From Ifrita kowaldi (lineage: Eukaryota > Chordata > Aves > Passeriformes > Cinclosomatidae): DNA of 64,000 nucleotides. The DNA lies in assembly GCA_013398055.1 (NCBI GenBank), contig VZRS01006544.1, forward strand, positions 434,258 through 498,257, read 5' to 3'. Position numbers and translations under genes: made by a program. The notes beneath the pieces are model-generated. The model worked only from the letters and a program-made list of their open reading frames with translations. It did no database searches and was not told the DNA's origin. Of the stretch, positions 23,623-34,900 are shown piece after piece (within the stretch, counting starts at the first letter, position 1; each line of letters starts with the position of its first letter).

Positions 23623-26600
23623 CTGCCCAGAAAGAAAATCACTGGTTTACAGGAGAACACAAACACACACCAAGCAAAGGTAACTGCCCAGGACTTTTTG
23701 CTTTTAGGTCTTCAATGAGGCACCAAGTGTGCTTTGGCACAAGAGTAAGTCAGTAAAAAAATACAGCAGGCCTGCCCTTTGAAAAACTAAGACTGTAATA
23801 AAAAAGATAACTCATACTATATGGAGGACAAGAATATTCTGCATCCTACTTATTCCACCAGAACTATGGGAAATAGATAGCATCTCTGAATTAACTTATT
23901 AAATACCGTAAAATATAATAGATACTATATTAGCCCTTAAGAAGTACAATCCAGCCAAAACCAGAAAAAAGTTTCCAAAAACACAGTGCATGAAATTTAT
24001 AATTTGAAGATTTGAAATCGCAACAGCCTATCTGTATTTTTCTCTGGAAGCTAAAAAAACCAAGAGAATCTGTAAGACTTTTTTTTTTCTCAATGATGAA
24101 CAATACTGTAAAGTTTGCTTAATATTGCTGTTTAGGGAAAAACATAATAGAGTGATTGACCTGACTCTCTGTTCTTAAACACTCTGCTAAAAGAACAAAC
24201 TATTTGTGAAAATAACAAAAACCAGCTGAAGGCATTTGGGTGGTCTCCATTTGAGTCCTGTATTATAGAATAGCTCCTTCTTTCTAAATCCAATACTGAT
24301 TTGTGTTCCTGCTTCAGTAAAGCCTCGAAATCTGTGGGTGAAAAAACAACACAACCCACTGAACATCCATATTATTTTACTGGCAGGCTGGTAAGTTCTA
24401 AGTGCTTGATTCATCACACACAGAGTAGTACAATTACATACACAACAGGACTATGCAGGTTTCTATACACTGATCCTTTTTAATTCCCTAACAGTAGTTT
24501 GGAGGGTCATCTAGTTGCATCTTTAGGACAGTGCACATAATTAGCAGAGACCAATGCTAAGTAGTTCAACTTCAGTGCCCTGCTTCCTAAAAATATGGAT
24601 CTACCTTATTTCTTCATCAGCAGTTCCATTTTGATGGAGCTGAAGAAGAGCAGGAACTGTCAGAACCTCACGTCTTGGTGTATGTAGCACTCTTTGAAAG
24701 GGCAGCCTGATATAAATCTGAGATTAAACACACCCACAATAAGCAGACTGTACTCTCACACAGGGAGGCCAACCAGCCAAGGCCAAAAATCCCCCAAAAT
24801 TAGGTTCTATGTCATTCAGCAGAAGACTGAAGTGTGCTCAAAACTATAAGAATTAGTAACATTTTTGTAAAATCCCAATTTTCTACAGTTCATCCCAAAT
24901 AACCACAAACATACATATAAGGAAAGTGAAGTGGCAAAGAAGCACAGGTACAACAGAAATTACATCAGTCTGAACTGTAATTTGCCACCATGCATCATTT
25001 TCAAAGCGTTGGCCCAAGAGAAAAATCCTTTGAAGAGGCGATACAGTCCCTTGCAACTGTTCTTAACAGCTGAATAAAGCACCCAAAATTAAGACAATGT
25101 ACCTTTGAGGGGTTTTTTGGTTTGGTTTCTGCTTCAGGGTCACATAAAACAACTAAATACTTCCTACAGACATTTCAGCATTCAGCCACTGGTATCATAG
25201 GGCTTCATGAAGAAGACTGATTATGGAAACCTAGCTCTGACTGCTCTGCCACCCAAACTTGAACAGCAAAAACTCTCTCTGGAACTGTAACTTACAACCA
25301 ACCTAATATTCCAAACCAATTTCAGTCATAGATCCTAGTAAGTCTGCCAGAAGTAGTTTCTTTCCCCCACGACTCCTTTTCCCATCCAACAAATTTTCCA
25401 AGTTGCTTTTCCATCTCTTTAGCACCTGCTCCTCCTGGCAAATACCCAAGTGAGCCACAACAATACTCCTGACTCCCCAGTGACTTGCTGCAACAGAGGA
25501 TCTTTAGTAGGGCTGAGATAGTCCAGCTCTGAAGCTCACCACATGACCTCTTCTTGGCATTAACCATGACACTTTTCCTAAACCAACAATCTTGGGTTTA
25601 GACTTTCTGAAAAACAATAACAGGCTAAGCCACAGAATGAAACAACACAAAGCATACACAGAAATTAACATCCTATAGCAGCCTCTAAAAGTACAAGTTA
25701 CACTTCAAAAAAAATGCACATTTATTATTCAATACTCCATAATTTTATTCCTTTTATGATTCCATAAAAAAAACCTCATCACTCTGCAAAAAATAAAAGC
25801 TTAACTACAAATGAACTGACCACAATGCATTACAATTCTGAAACAGGCACTGAGCTACTGATCACATTCTTTCCATTTGTGCAACAATTCAAGGCGGACT
25901 GACAACTCACTACTACGCCTCTGCTGGTATGAGGACACTAGCCAGCCTCCCTTCAAGCAAGCCTTTCAGTACTGTATGGCCTTCAAAAACATGCAAGAAA
26001 GAACCAAAGATAAAAAGAACAGTTCACAGTTTAGGTGATGAAATTATTCTTTCCTAAAATGGTAGAAGACTGAAGTGACAAACCAAAGATAGTCTCTCCT
26101 TAATTTATGCCCTTGCACATCCTTGTTCAATACACAGTACAGCTCTACCACAGTTAGGTTTATGGTGTTTTGATCACATTCTTGCTATTAATTGGAAGAA
26201 TTATCAGATTACAACGTATTGCTACACAAACTATGCTAACATTTCCTACAACACTCGATTATGCTATAAATACCAATGAAATCAGTCCTTTAAAAAAGTA
26301 ATGCTTGACACCTACTGACACTAGGTTTAAACAGCCAATTAAAGATAAACCCATACCAGCAAGTACAGTATTATAATACAGTAAGTCAAAGACACACTTA
26401 ATTAACAAATATCACACTTTGTGATGTTTGAATAGGATGGTTTCTACCCAGTTGTTCTGTGGTTTCATGAGGTGACACGGCCAACAGTGATAGAGCAAAT
26501 ATAATACAAAGACAACAGCATTCTCCAAATGTGATTTTAAGCTGGCAGTAAGAATCTCCTTGTTACACCAGCACAAGACAGAATGAATTTTAAAAAACCC

Positions 26601-29379
26601 ACAACTTTTTATTTTTGAAATCAAAAAAAATAAAAAATAAAAATAAAGATCTATGTCATATAATTTAATGGTGGTTACATTGTGAAGAAGTATGTAATTC
26701 ACTCAACTTTGACAGTGATAACATAAAAATATCCTCCATGACAAAGGGCTCAATTATTACTCAAGCATCATTGTTCTCTTATTTGCCAATGTTAGTCTTG
26801 TAAAAATATATGTTCATGTTTTAAATTTATGTTCATGTTTAAAATTTATTTTTAAAAAATCTTTTTAAGTAAAAGCAAGTTCTCTGTAAGATCTCTGTAA
26901 GTGAATTAAAATGCCAACATGAAGCATTAAGTCTTAGCAGGACGAACATCAAAACATATTTTCCTGCTGTTGAACCACTAATATCTTTTATGAAAATTAT
27001 GAAAACAATTAGTTTCACTGGAGTACGAGCCCAATGGAGTACACCCTCAATGACCTTAAAGAATTTTAAATGAACAAATGAACAGCAACTCAAATACAGA
27101 GGCAAAAACTGTCTTTGTGTTCAGATAGACACAGAATCAAAATCTAGAATACTCTGCAAGGATATTAACTGTAAGCTTTCAACATACCCACCTTATACAT
27201 CCTGCTGCTGCTATGGCCAATGAAACATTTCATCCATCTTAATTCCTATTTCAAGGAAATAAAAAACAAACAAACACAACAGAAAGTTCCAATATCTCAG
27301 GAAATATATTTAGAAAAGGACAGAAAATCATATTTAATAGAAGAGATAAACATTTTAGGAAATGATAAATAAACCAGAATTCTACTAAAACATGTTTACC
27401 CACAATACAACAGCATCTCCTCTGAGGCATACCATACATTAACAGGACTTCAGACTAGAGATTACAATAATAAATATTTGAATAAATATTCCGAATATAA
27501 CTGATAAAAGTTCACACATTTCTGATTTTACCACGCACTTTTAAAACTCCGAAGTTTCTTTAATTGCAACTGCAATAATATTTTCAGTCAGCTTCCAATC
27601 AAAGTTCTACATTCAACATTTGGCTACTTCACCTTGACCTGACACCACCTACCTCCTTAGGTGCAAATAAATACATAAAACCAGCACCAGTTTCATATGG
27701 ACATTTAAAACATTAAACCACTTCTATAAATGTTTTACCTGTGCACACAAAAATGCTTGAAACAGCCCAAGTCACTGATGAAGAACACTCCTTCCACCTA
27801 GCACAACATACATAATCCTCGAACCTGTACATCAAAAACATATGTATGACAATCACTACAAATTTCTAAGGCCTCATGTGAGAAAGTCAGAAATATCTCA
27901 TCATATGCTCTCCCTGTCATTGCTAGTTCTGATATTCTCACTCACAAATGGGATGAGGAAACATAGGAAACTAGTACTTTCTTCATTAAATGCTTTGAAA
28001 AACATTTCAATTACAACTTTAGCTACTGCACAATCTGTCTCTTTAACAGCCTGCCCAAGAGCTAAAAATACTTGAACCACAGCATAGTGCTGGTTTTCTT
28101 CTGATCCTCCAGTTATCATTACCCAAGAATATTTTTATAACTAAATACTAAGATCACTAGATCATTACGAAAAATATTTTAAACATGTAACTTGTCATAA
28201 GCTTTTTCCCTTCCTTTTCCTTTCTGACTTTTGACAAACTCTAAGTTGGGAAAAATCCAATTCTTCTAGCTACTGAAGCAGAAAAAAATATGTATTCATC
28301 CCTGAATTATATGTATTTTGCTTCACATAAAATAGCTTTGAAAAAGATTAACTTAAACTATTACTGAAAATAACTAGCTACTATCAGGTCATTGAAACAA
28401 ACAAACAAAAGAACAACGGCTCAGTATTTTGCTGCTGAATAGTTCTGTGGGAAAAAAAAAACCTGCATACAAACTACTGTGATCCAAGGGAGCTGTGTGT
28501 TTATCCTATGTTATCCTCCTCTTTCCTTTTTATTAAGGAACAATAATGGCATATCACAGGTTCAAATAAATCAGTACTAGAAAATTCAAGACTATATTTA
28601 GCTTAACTATACAGCATTTAAGGGCTAGGCTGTTGACTGAGACTTTAACACACATTAAAAAGCTTCAACAAGAGTTAACTTGAACAAAGGAATTGAGCAT
28701 AAGATGTACCACTACAGTTTTAATTTAGGTACAGAACTAGGTAAAACTTTTAATAAAGCATTACTTTGGGGCAAAATAAATCGAAACAAGCCAATCTTTC
28801 ATATTGTTTCAAATCTGCCACACTGCAGACATTTGCACAGTCTTTTGAAAAGTCTCTTATGCTGCTTTAAAATGCTTCCCTCCTTATATTGTCTATGCTA
28901 GACACATCTAATCACTTGGAACCTGGGATATGTTCCTTATGCCATCATTAAAAGTTCTAGTGGATTCAAAAGCCGACAGGCCTCAGCAAGTTACACACAA
29001 ACACTTCACCCGTTTACTGCATCCATTTCTACAGCCACAGGACAGAACCCCGTTGGCTGTCAGTTCCTTCCAAACTGTACGGAGCCCGAGAGGACTGCGC
29101 ATCGTATTTGTACTTTTATGGAAGCAGCAGCAAGGTTATGAAACATCGCTCAGGTCTCGGAGTCAAGAGCTCGGCGCACAGCTCTGACTCACGCTGGCAG
29201 GGACCGCACAGGACCCAAACGCTGCCACGGCCCAGCACCACGAAACCTGAAGGCACCCACTGCCACCCCTCACAGAAGACACGCTCTGTGGCCACCACTA
29301 GATAAAGCGGAAGCTGTAGAAGTAACCTTCGTAACTTGTAGGAACCTATCCTACGCGGCCTTTCTGCAGGTCTTTATTA
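23623..29379. other. AT-rich non-coding DNA with weak minus-strand open frames
   Basis: No transposon was recognised. A minus-strand frame at 27956-28119 (containing HYAVVQVFLALGQAVKETD) ends at a consensus CCATTT|GTGAGT donor but has only weak acceptors. Another frame ending near 24325 begins after a very good acceptor (TTTTTTCACCCACAG) but lacks a donor. Neither is strong enough to call. The base composition turns GC-richer from about 29000 on, approaching the CpG island. Confidence 0.4.
26809..26846. repeat. Tandem duplication, two 19-bp units
   Basis: TATGTTCATGTTTTAAATT is repeated immediately with one substitution (26809-26827 and 26828-26846). It is a simple local duplication in AT-rich DNA. 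Confidence 0.85.
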
Positions 29380-29790
29380 CAACATCCGAACCGGCAACTG
29401 CAGTCACGCCCTCTCGCAGTTTCCGCACTCGAGGGGGTGATACCCCGGGCCGGGCTGTGACACCCCCGGGGCCGGGGCTCGGGTGGCCGTGCTGCCTCTG
29501 AGCTCACACGGCGCCCTCGGCCGAGCGCCGCAGGCCCCGCACCGCCGCTCCCGGGCTACGGCGGCGGGAGCCGGGCGGGCCCCGCACACACNNNNCGGCG
29601 CGGGGCGGCGGCGTCACCCCCGCGGGAAGGCGCAGGCGCGGGGCCGCCGCCGCCGGGCGGGGGCTGTCGGCGGGAAAGGGGCGGCGAGGCCGACGTTTGT
29701 TCTGCGCCCGGGCTTCGGCGGCGCTGCTCCAGAGGCACAGAGCTCCGCCGAGCCGCCCCGGGCACCGCTGTGCTGAGTGAGGTCTTGCCG
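29380..29790. promoter_or_regulatory. CpG island, probable TATA-less promoter
   Basis: An abrupt change occurs from AT-rich DNA to about 400 bases of very GC-rich sequence dense in CpG. No TATA box was seen. Visible sites include an NRF1-like GCGCAGGCGC (29630-29639) and an E2F-like GGCGGGAAA (29669-29677) directly followed by a GC box GGGGCGG (29678-29684). Such islands usually mark the 5' end of a widely expressed gene. Adjacent E2F and GC boxes are common in cell-cycle and DNA-repair promoters (family knowledge, not shown here). Candidate exons to the left are on the minus strand, so leftward transcription is likely. Rightward transcription is possible, since a GTAAGG donor lies at 29941. 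Long frames through the island are compositional artefacts. Confidence 0.75.
29592..29595. other. Assembly gap (4 N)
   Basis: Four unknown bases in the most GC-rich part of the CpG island, where sequencing commonly fails. Confidence 0.95.
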
Positions 29791-30003
29791 CATCCCAGCC
29801 AGCCCCTGGCGTGGGGGGAGCTGTGCTCCCAGCCGCCCCCCCAAAACTGATGGTCGTCAGGCGGTGGGATAGGGTATTTCGAGGGGCAGGTCAGAAAAAG
29901 GAGTCGCTGAAAATTACAGGAATTGTGCTGGAAAATAAGCGTAAGGGACTTGAAAGCACTGGGTCGGAGGGAGTGCAGATGTCTGAACATGAGCCAGCTT
30001 GAA

Positions 30004-30059
30004 GGCCAGTGGCATGCAGGCTTGTATCAGCGATAGTGTGGCCAGCAGGATGAGGAGAG
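30004..30059 (+). mobile_element. CR1 LINE copy 1, left part (split by LTR)
   Basis: 'tggcatgcaggcttgtatca' followed by 'atagtgtggccagcagga' is CR1 sequence near the end of ORF2. It breaks off at 30059, where the LTR-like sequence begins. The CR1 resumes at 30672, missing about 20 bases of the expected sequence. Confidence 0.8.
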
Positions 30060-30671
30060 TGTGGTTTGTGGAGGCCGTGGGCCTGTGGTACAAAGAGTGT
30101 CCATTGGTGGGTCAGTCCCTACTACCAAAGAACCTCCCCAGGTTAGGGTGACAAAAGAGGCTTCCCGCAGGATGCTTTGTTTTGCTATGGTAATGTACCC
30201 CAGTTCTGCTTCCCTGGTTGGCCCGTGGACCTCCCCGCCCCTTGTTACTTTACATATCGCTGATCTAGAAGGTTCTCCACTGCCTGTTCTCCCATTGGCC
30301 CCTGCCCCATCATCAGCGTTCCCCACTCCCTCAGAGTTTCCCCATTGGTTCTCTTACCCTAACCCCGCGTGTGTACCGCCCCCGTGCCCTCAGACCATTG
30401 GTCTCTGATGTTCCCTCCACTCCTCTATAGAAACCTGGTCCCTCCCATGTTCTTTGTCTTCGTCCCTGGACTCATGTGCGCGTGTGGCTGCATTTAACTC
30501 CTCCCGTGGAACCCAATACTCTGTCTCTTTGTCATCGACCCATTCACTGGAGCTATCCGTGTGTGTATGCGTGTGTGAGCGTGTGCTGGTCCTGCCGACC
30601 GGCTTCACCTTGGAGACGCTTTCAGAAAGTCGCGGTGCCTCGCACTCCAGCACCACCAAGACGCCGCGACA
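30060..30671 (+). mobile_element. Probable solo LTR of an endogenous retrovirus
   Basis: About 610 bases interrupt a CR1. The insert starts with TGTGG (or TGG two bases later) and ends with ACA, as retroviral LTRs do. It carries a compact promoter layout in the plus orientation: CCATTGG boxes at 30101-30107, 30292-30298, 30342-30348 and 30395-30401, then a CTATAGAAA TATA box at 30425-30433. A GT-rich stretch follows at 30559-30586. No internal retroviral coding sequence is present on either side, so it would be a solo LTR. No clean AATAAA was seen. A perfect target-site duplication is not visible: only GTG matches at the two edges, and about 20 bases of the CR1 target are missing. The alternative is an unrelated promoter-like insertion. 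Confidence 0.65.
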
Positions 30672-30987
30672 GTGGTGATGGTGAGGCCATGTGTCAAGTA
30701 CTGGGCTTGGTTTTGGGGCCCTCATTTTAAAGGACATTGAGGTGCTGGAGTGTGTCCAGAGAAAGGCAGCAAAGCTGGTGAAGCATCTGAAGCACAAGTC
30801 TGATGAGGAGCAGCTGAGGGAGCTGGGTGTTTAGTCTGGAGATAAGGAGGAGCAGGGAAGACCTAGTTGCTCTTTAGAACTACCCAGAAGGAGGTGGGAG
30901 TGAGGTGAGGGCCAGTCTCGCAAGTAACAAGTGATGGGACAAAAGGGAATGGCTTCGAAGTTGTGACAGGGAAGGTTTAGTTTGGAT
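30672..30987 (+). mobile_element. CR1 LINE copy 1, right part
   Basis: It continues the CR1 after the LTR: 'atggtgaggccatgtgtcaa', 'gacattgaggtgctggagtg', 'acaagtctgatgaggagcag', 'aagtaacaagtgatgggaca', then 'ggaaggtttagtttggatat'. It stops before the true 3' end, at about 30987, where a second CR1 begins. No intact frame remains. Confidence 0.85.
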
Positions 30988-31985
30988 ATGAAGCCAATAA
31001 TCTGGAGTATCCTCACAGCCTCATACAGCATGTACAGGTAACCAGGCCCAGCCAGCATGGGTTTAGTAAAGGCAGGTCCTGAAAGACTGATCTGGTCTTC
31101 TATGTCAGGGTGACCTACTAAGTGGGTGAGGGAAAGGCTGTGGATGTGTCTACCTGTACTTTAGTAAAGCCTTTGACACTGTTCCCCACTGCATTCTGGG
31201 GAAATTACTGCTCGTGGCTCGGACAGGTGTGCTCTTCGCTGTGTAAAAAAACTGTCCAGATGGCCAGGCCTAGAGAGAGTTGGTGAATGGAGCTACATCC
31301 AGCTGGTCACTGGTCACCAGTGGTGTTCCTCAGGGCTCAGTGTTGGGGTCAGGCACATTTAATACCTTTATTGATGGTCTGAGTGAGGAGACCAAGTGCA
31401 CACTCAGTTTGCAGACACAAGAAGTTGAGCAGAAGTGTTGATCTATTGGAGGGCAGGAAGGCTCTGCAAGGGATGTGGACAGGCTGGATGGATGGGCTGA
31501 GGCCAGTGGTAAGAGGGTCAACAAGGCCAAGTGCCTGCTCTTGGGTTGCAACAACCCCTGCAGCACTACAGGCTGGGGGAAGAGCAGCTGGAAAACTGCC
31601 TGGTAGAAAAGGAGCTGGGGGTGTTGGTGGACAGCAGCTGAACGTGAGCCAGTGTGTGCCCAGGTGGGCGTCAATCTCTTTTGCCAAGTAACAAGAAGTA
31701 GGATGAGAGGAAATGGCCCCAAATTGCACCAGGGGAGGTTTAGATTGAATTTCGATAAGAATTTCTTCTCCAGCAGGGTTGTTAAGCACTGGAACAGGCT
31801 GCCAGGGGTAGTGATGGAGTCACCATCCCTGGAGGTATTTAAAAGATGTGTAAAAAAGTGCTTAAAAGACATTGGGCTTAGGGACGTGGTTTAGTGCTGG
31901 ACTTGGCACTTGTTAACTGTGTTAACAGTTGGACTTGGTGATCTTCAAGTCTTTTCCAATTGAAATGATTCTATGGTTCTATGAA
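30988..31985 (+). mobile_element. CR1 LINE copy 2, reverse transcriptase region to 3' end, internally deleted
   Basis: It starts in the CR1 ORF2 reverse transcriptase region ('ccaggcccagccagcatggg') and includes the codons for AFDTVPH (about 31168-31188). It runs to a complete avian 3' end, 'gacttggtgatcttcaagtc' and ATGATTCTATGGTTCTATGA. The region of the catalytic F-A-D-D motif (about 31407-31420) has lost three bases and the frame is broken, so the copy is dead. At about 31668 it jumps from 'gtgtgcccaggtgggc' directly to 'gtcaatctcttttgccaagt'. That skips the end of ORF2, the very section carried by copy 1 on its left. Open frames in this interval are shadows of the element. Confidence 0.9.
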
Positions 31986-34900
31986 AGGATAAATGAAAGT
32001 GTGTCAGAAATAGGATAGTATGGGATTTAAGAGAAGGCTGAAGGGAGAAGTGATTTGGGCAGGAAAGAGGTGGGAAGGTGCAGAAGAAAGAAGGGATGTG
32101 TAGAATATATAGGTGTGAAAAGAAAAGCAGAGGGAAACAATATTCAGAATTTTAAAAAAATACTAACCCATTTTCTTTCCCTTCTTCTAACCATCTTTTC
32201 TACCACAGAGATGTTACTTGTGGGGAAGAAGAGGACTTCTGTCCACACCGCTTCAAAGGTTATTGGACGTTGAGGCCATCTCCTTTTCCAGTTTCATCCT
32301 GTGATGCTGGACTGTCTGCATCTTCACGAGCTCCTCTCGCATGTGTTCTGCCAGGACACCCCATCTCCCGTGAGCCTGCACTCAGCACAGCTTTCTGCCA
32401 TGGCCCTTTGCTGGAAGAAGGGGTGACGGGGATCCCCTAGCCACAGCTGAAACAAAGCATCTGTGGAAAAGCATTGACACAGCTTCTGGCAAGTGGGAGT
32501 AAGAGAAAGGAGGAAATGGTGTTAAGCTAAGCATTTAATTCTGATGGGTTTTGCTGTCATGTACTTAGCATCATGATGCAGCTTTGCTAATAAGACCAAA
32601 AGTGGCAAAAGAAATCAGTGTGGGAGAAGATAGAAGGAATATGGAATGTCTTCCAAATATTCACATTTCTTTACATGTACCTAAAGCTGAAATGTGAATT
32701 GTGTAGGTATAGACTGTATGCTAACTATTAGAAATACACTTAAAATGTATGTGCAGTTTTCTGAAAACCTGTTTCTGCAGCTCACTGCAAAGTGACGTCT
32801 AAGGAAGCAGATATCCTGAGTATCTGACACTTTTTTCCAGTGTAGCCAAACAATAAAAAGAAGTTAAAAGTTTAGGCTCTTTTGAACTCAGATTTCCTGA
32901 AAATAAATGTGAATTAGTGATTCTGAATATAAGCACAGTTTTGTGAATACAGTAACTGCATCCTGGCAAATGAAATTTGTGGTGATAAAACAGACTGGCT
33001 CCAAGTCATTTCAGAACATTTAAGATATGATACTTCCCTTCAGTCATGTGTTCCACTTGGAAGGTCTGTATCTGAAATAACTGTTCCAGTGCTTCAGAAT
33101 ACTTCATTTAAAAGTCATTGACAATTTCAACAGGAGCTGAAGTTTAAAAATAAACATACTTATTCTTCACCTTTGTGTACCTACTAAACCTGAAGTGGTT
33201 TGCAGATACAGAACTTATAAAATACAGTGAATTCAAAGGTGAGTATTCCAAATGGTGTTAAATAATTATAATTCCTTTTGAATTTATACAAGTCCTAACT
33301 GTTGCTTAAGCAGAAGTATTACTATATCCACTGTATATACTGCCATTCTGAACCACAGATATGGCATAATGAGCATAGAATGGTTCTTGATATATTACAT
33401 GCCACTTGGAGAGACACAAAATATTCTTTCTTATGTGCACACATATCTGTGCCTTTACAAACTATTAGTTTTCATTTTTAAAAAAATTGCTACAGTGGAT
33501 TTATCTGTTGCTGGTGAAAAAGAAAAGAGATCTGATGACAATATAAACTTCATGTATAGACTATTTTCAGTATTCACAGAAAAGATCAGTCATTTCTAAT
33601 AGTGTATTAATTTCCCTCAAACCTTACTTCATGATATACTGTAGAAACTTTGTAGCAGTGACAATGTCAATCTGGAATATCAAGTTTTAAAACAACACTG
33701 GGAAAAATTATTCATTGTGACTAGTTGAAGAAAATACTTTCTGTGGTGTAGCACCTCAACATCTGATCTTATGATATTCAGTAGTACTGTTTCCTGAATA
33801 TTTTTCAGAAACGTGTGTCTGTGATCTCAATTTTATTATACAGGCTTTTGTGAAGGAGTTTTTCTTAAAAGTAAAGTAATAGAAGGAGTTTCTGCTTAGA
33901 ATTGAAAGTAAACAGACCTTAGTCAGCAATAAACAATACCATAGGAAAAAAGGAAAGCTGTGATATCTGATGAAGATAATACTTTCTCTTTTTGCAACCT
34001 AGAGAGGACAAAGAGCTACTGTTTTAAAGATTACATTGGTAATAATTTAGAAGAGTGGTAGTGTATTATCAGATAGAAGAAACTGAAGAGTATACCTACA
34101 TGATTAAGAATTTTATGATGTGCAGTATTAATGTGCACTATTTAGTAGTTTAGGATAATAAAAAAATCCATAGTTGCAACGCTGGCATTATTTTTTTTGT
34201 ATTTAGCATTGTGGTTTATTTTCAGAATTAAATCGATAGAGGTGTTTGCACAGCAGTGCTTTTGCCATATATCAATGCAAGTGGAAATGCCAAAACGTGG
34301 TCATAAAGGGGTGAACCACTGTGTTCTGTGGTGCTGTGAACTGGAGCCTTTATGGGGAGAGCAGCAGCAACAGACAACTGTAATACTTCCCACCCTCCTG
34401 TAATCAGTGAAGTTTTAGAAAATTGATCGTTACCCTGCTGTTCTCTCTTGCACTTTAGTCTGGATTGAGGAATTCTACATCACCTTTAAAGAAAATCTAC
34501 TCACATGCAGTAAGGTATTACTGCATAGTACTGGTTTGCTTTAGACCAGGCAGAGAATCATTTAGGTTAGTGTTGGTTTAGGTAGTTAAGTTTGGAGTAC
34601 TTCAGAACACTGTTATTTAAAGATGATGAAGCTACTTAAATCCACTGCACTAGAGCACAGACTCAAAGAAGTTGGGGAACTTGGACAATACCAAACACAA
34701 GCTTTGAAAAACCTCTTAGTACCAGACTTCTGCTTCCTACAGATTAGGCCTCCTGCTGACTATTTGTACTTCTTAAATGTATAAGAGATTTAAGCTTTAC
34801 TGTCTGCACCTCAGTTCACCTACCTTTGAAACAGCAGTGGTAATTCTGACTTAAATATTGTGATGATACATTAATAAATATGAGCAAAACTCTTTGAAGT

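Noticed and set aside
29483..29990. Long Ala/Arg/Pro-rich frames on both strands through the CpG island
   Set aside because: High GC removes stop codons. The frames run across an N gap and both strands are equally open.
30060..30671. Reading the CCAAT/TATA block as the host gene's own promoter
   Set aside because: It interrupts a CR1, begins with TG and ends with CA, which fits an LTR insertion better. Kept as an alternative only.
31330..31894. Frames up to 180 codons on both strands
   Set aside because: CR1 copy 2. The minus-strand frame is antisense to the element.
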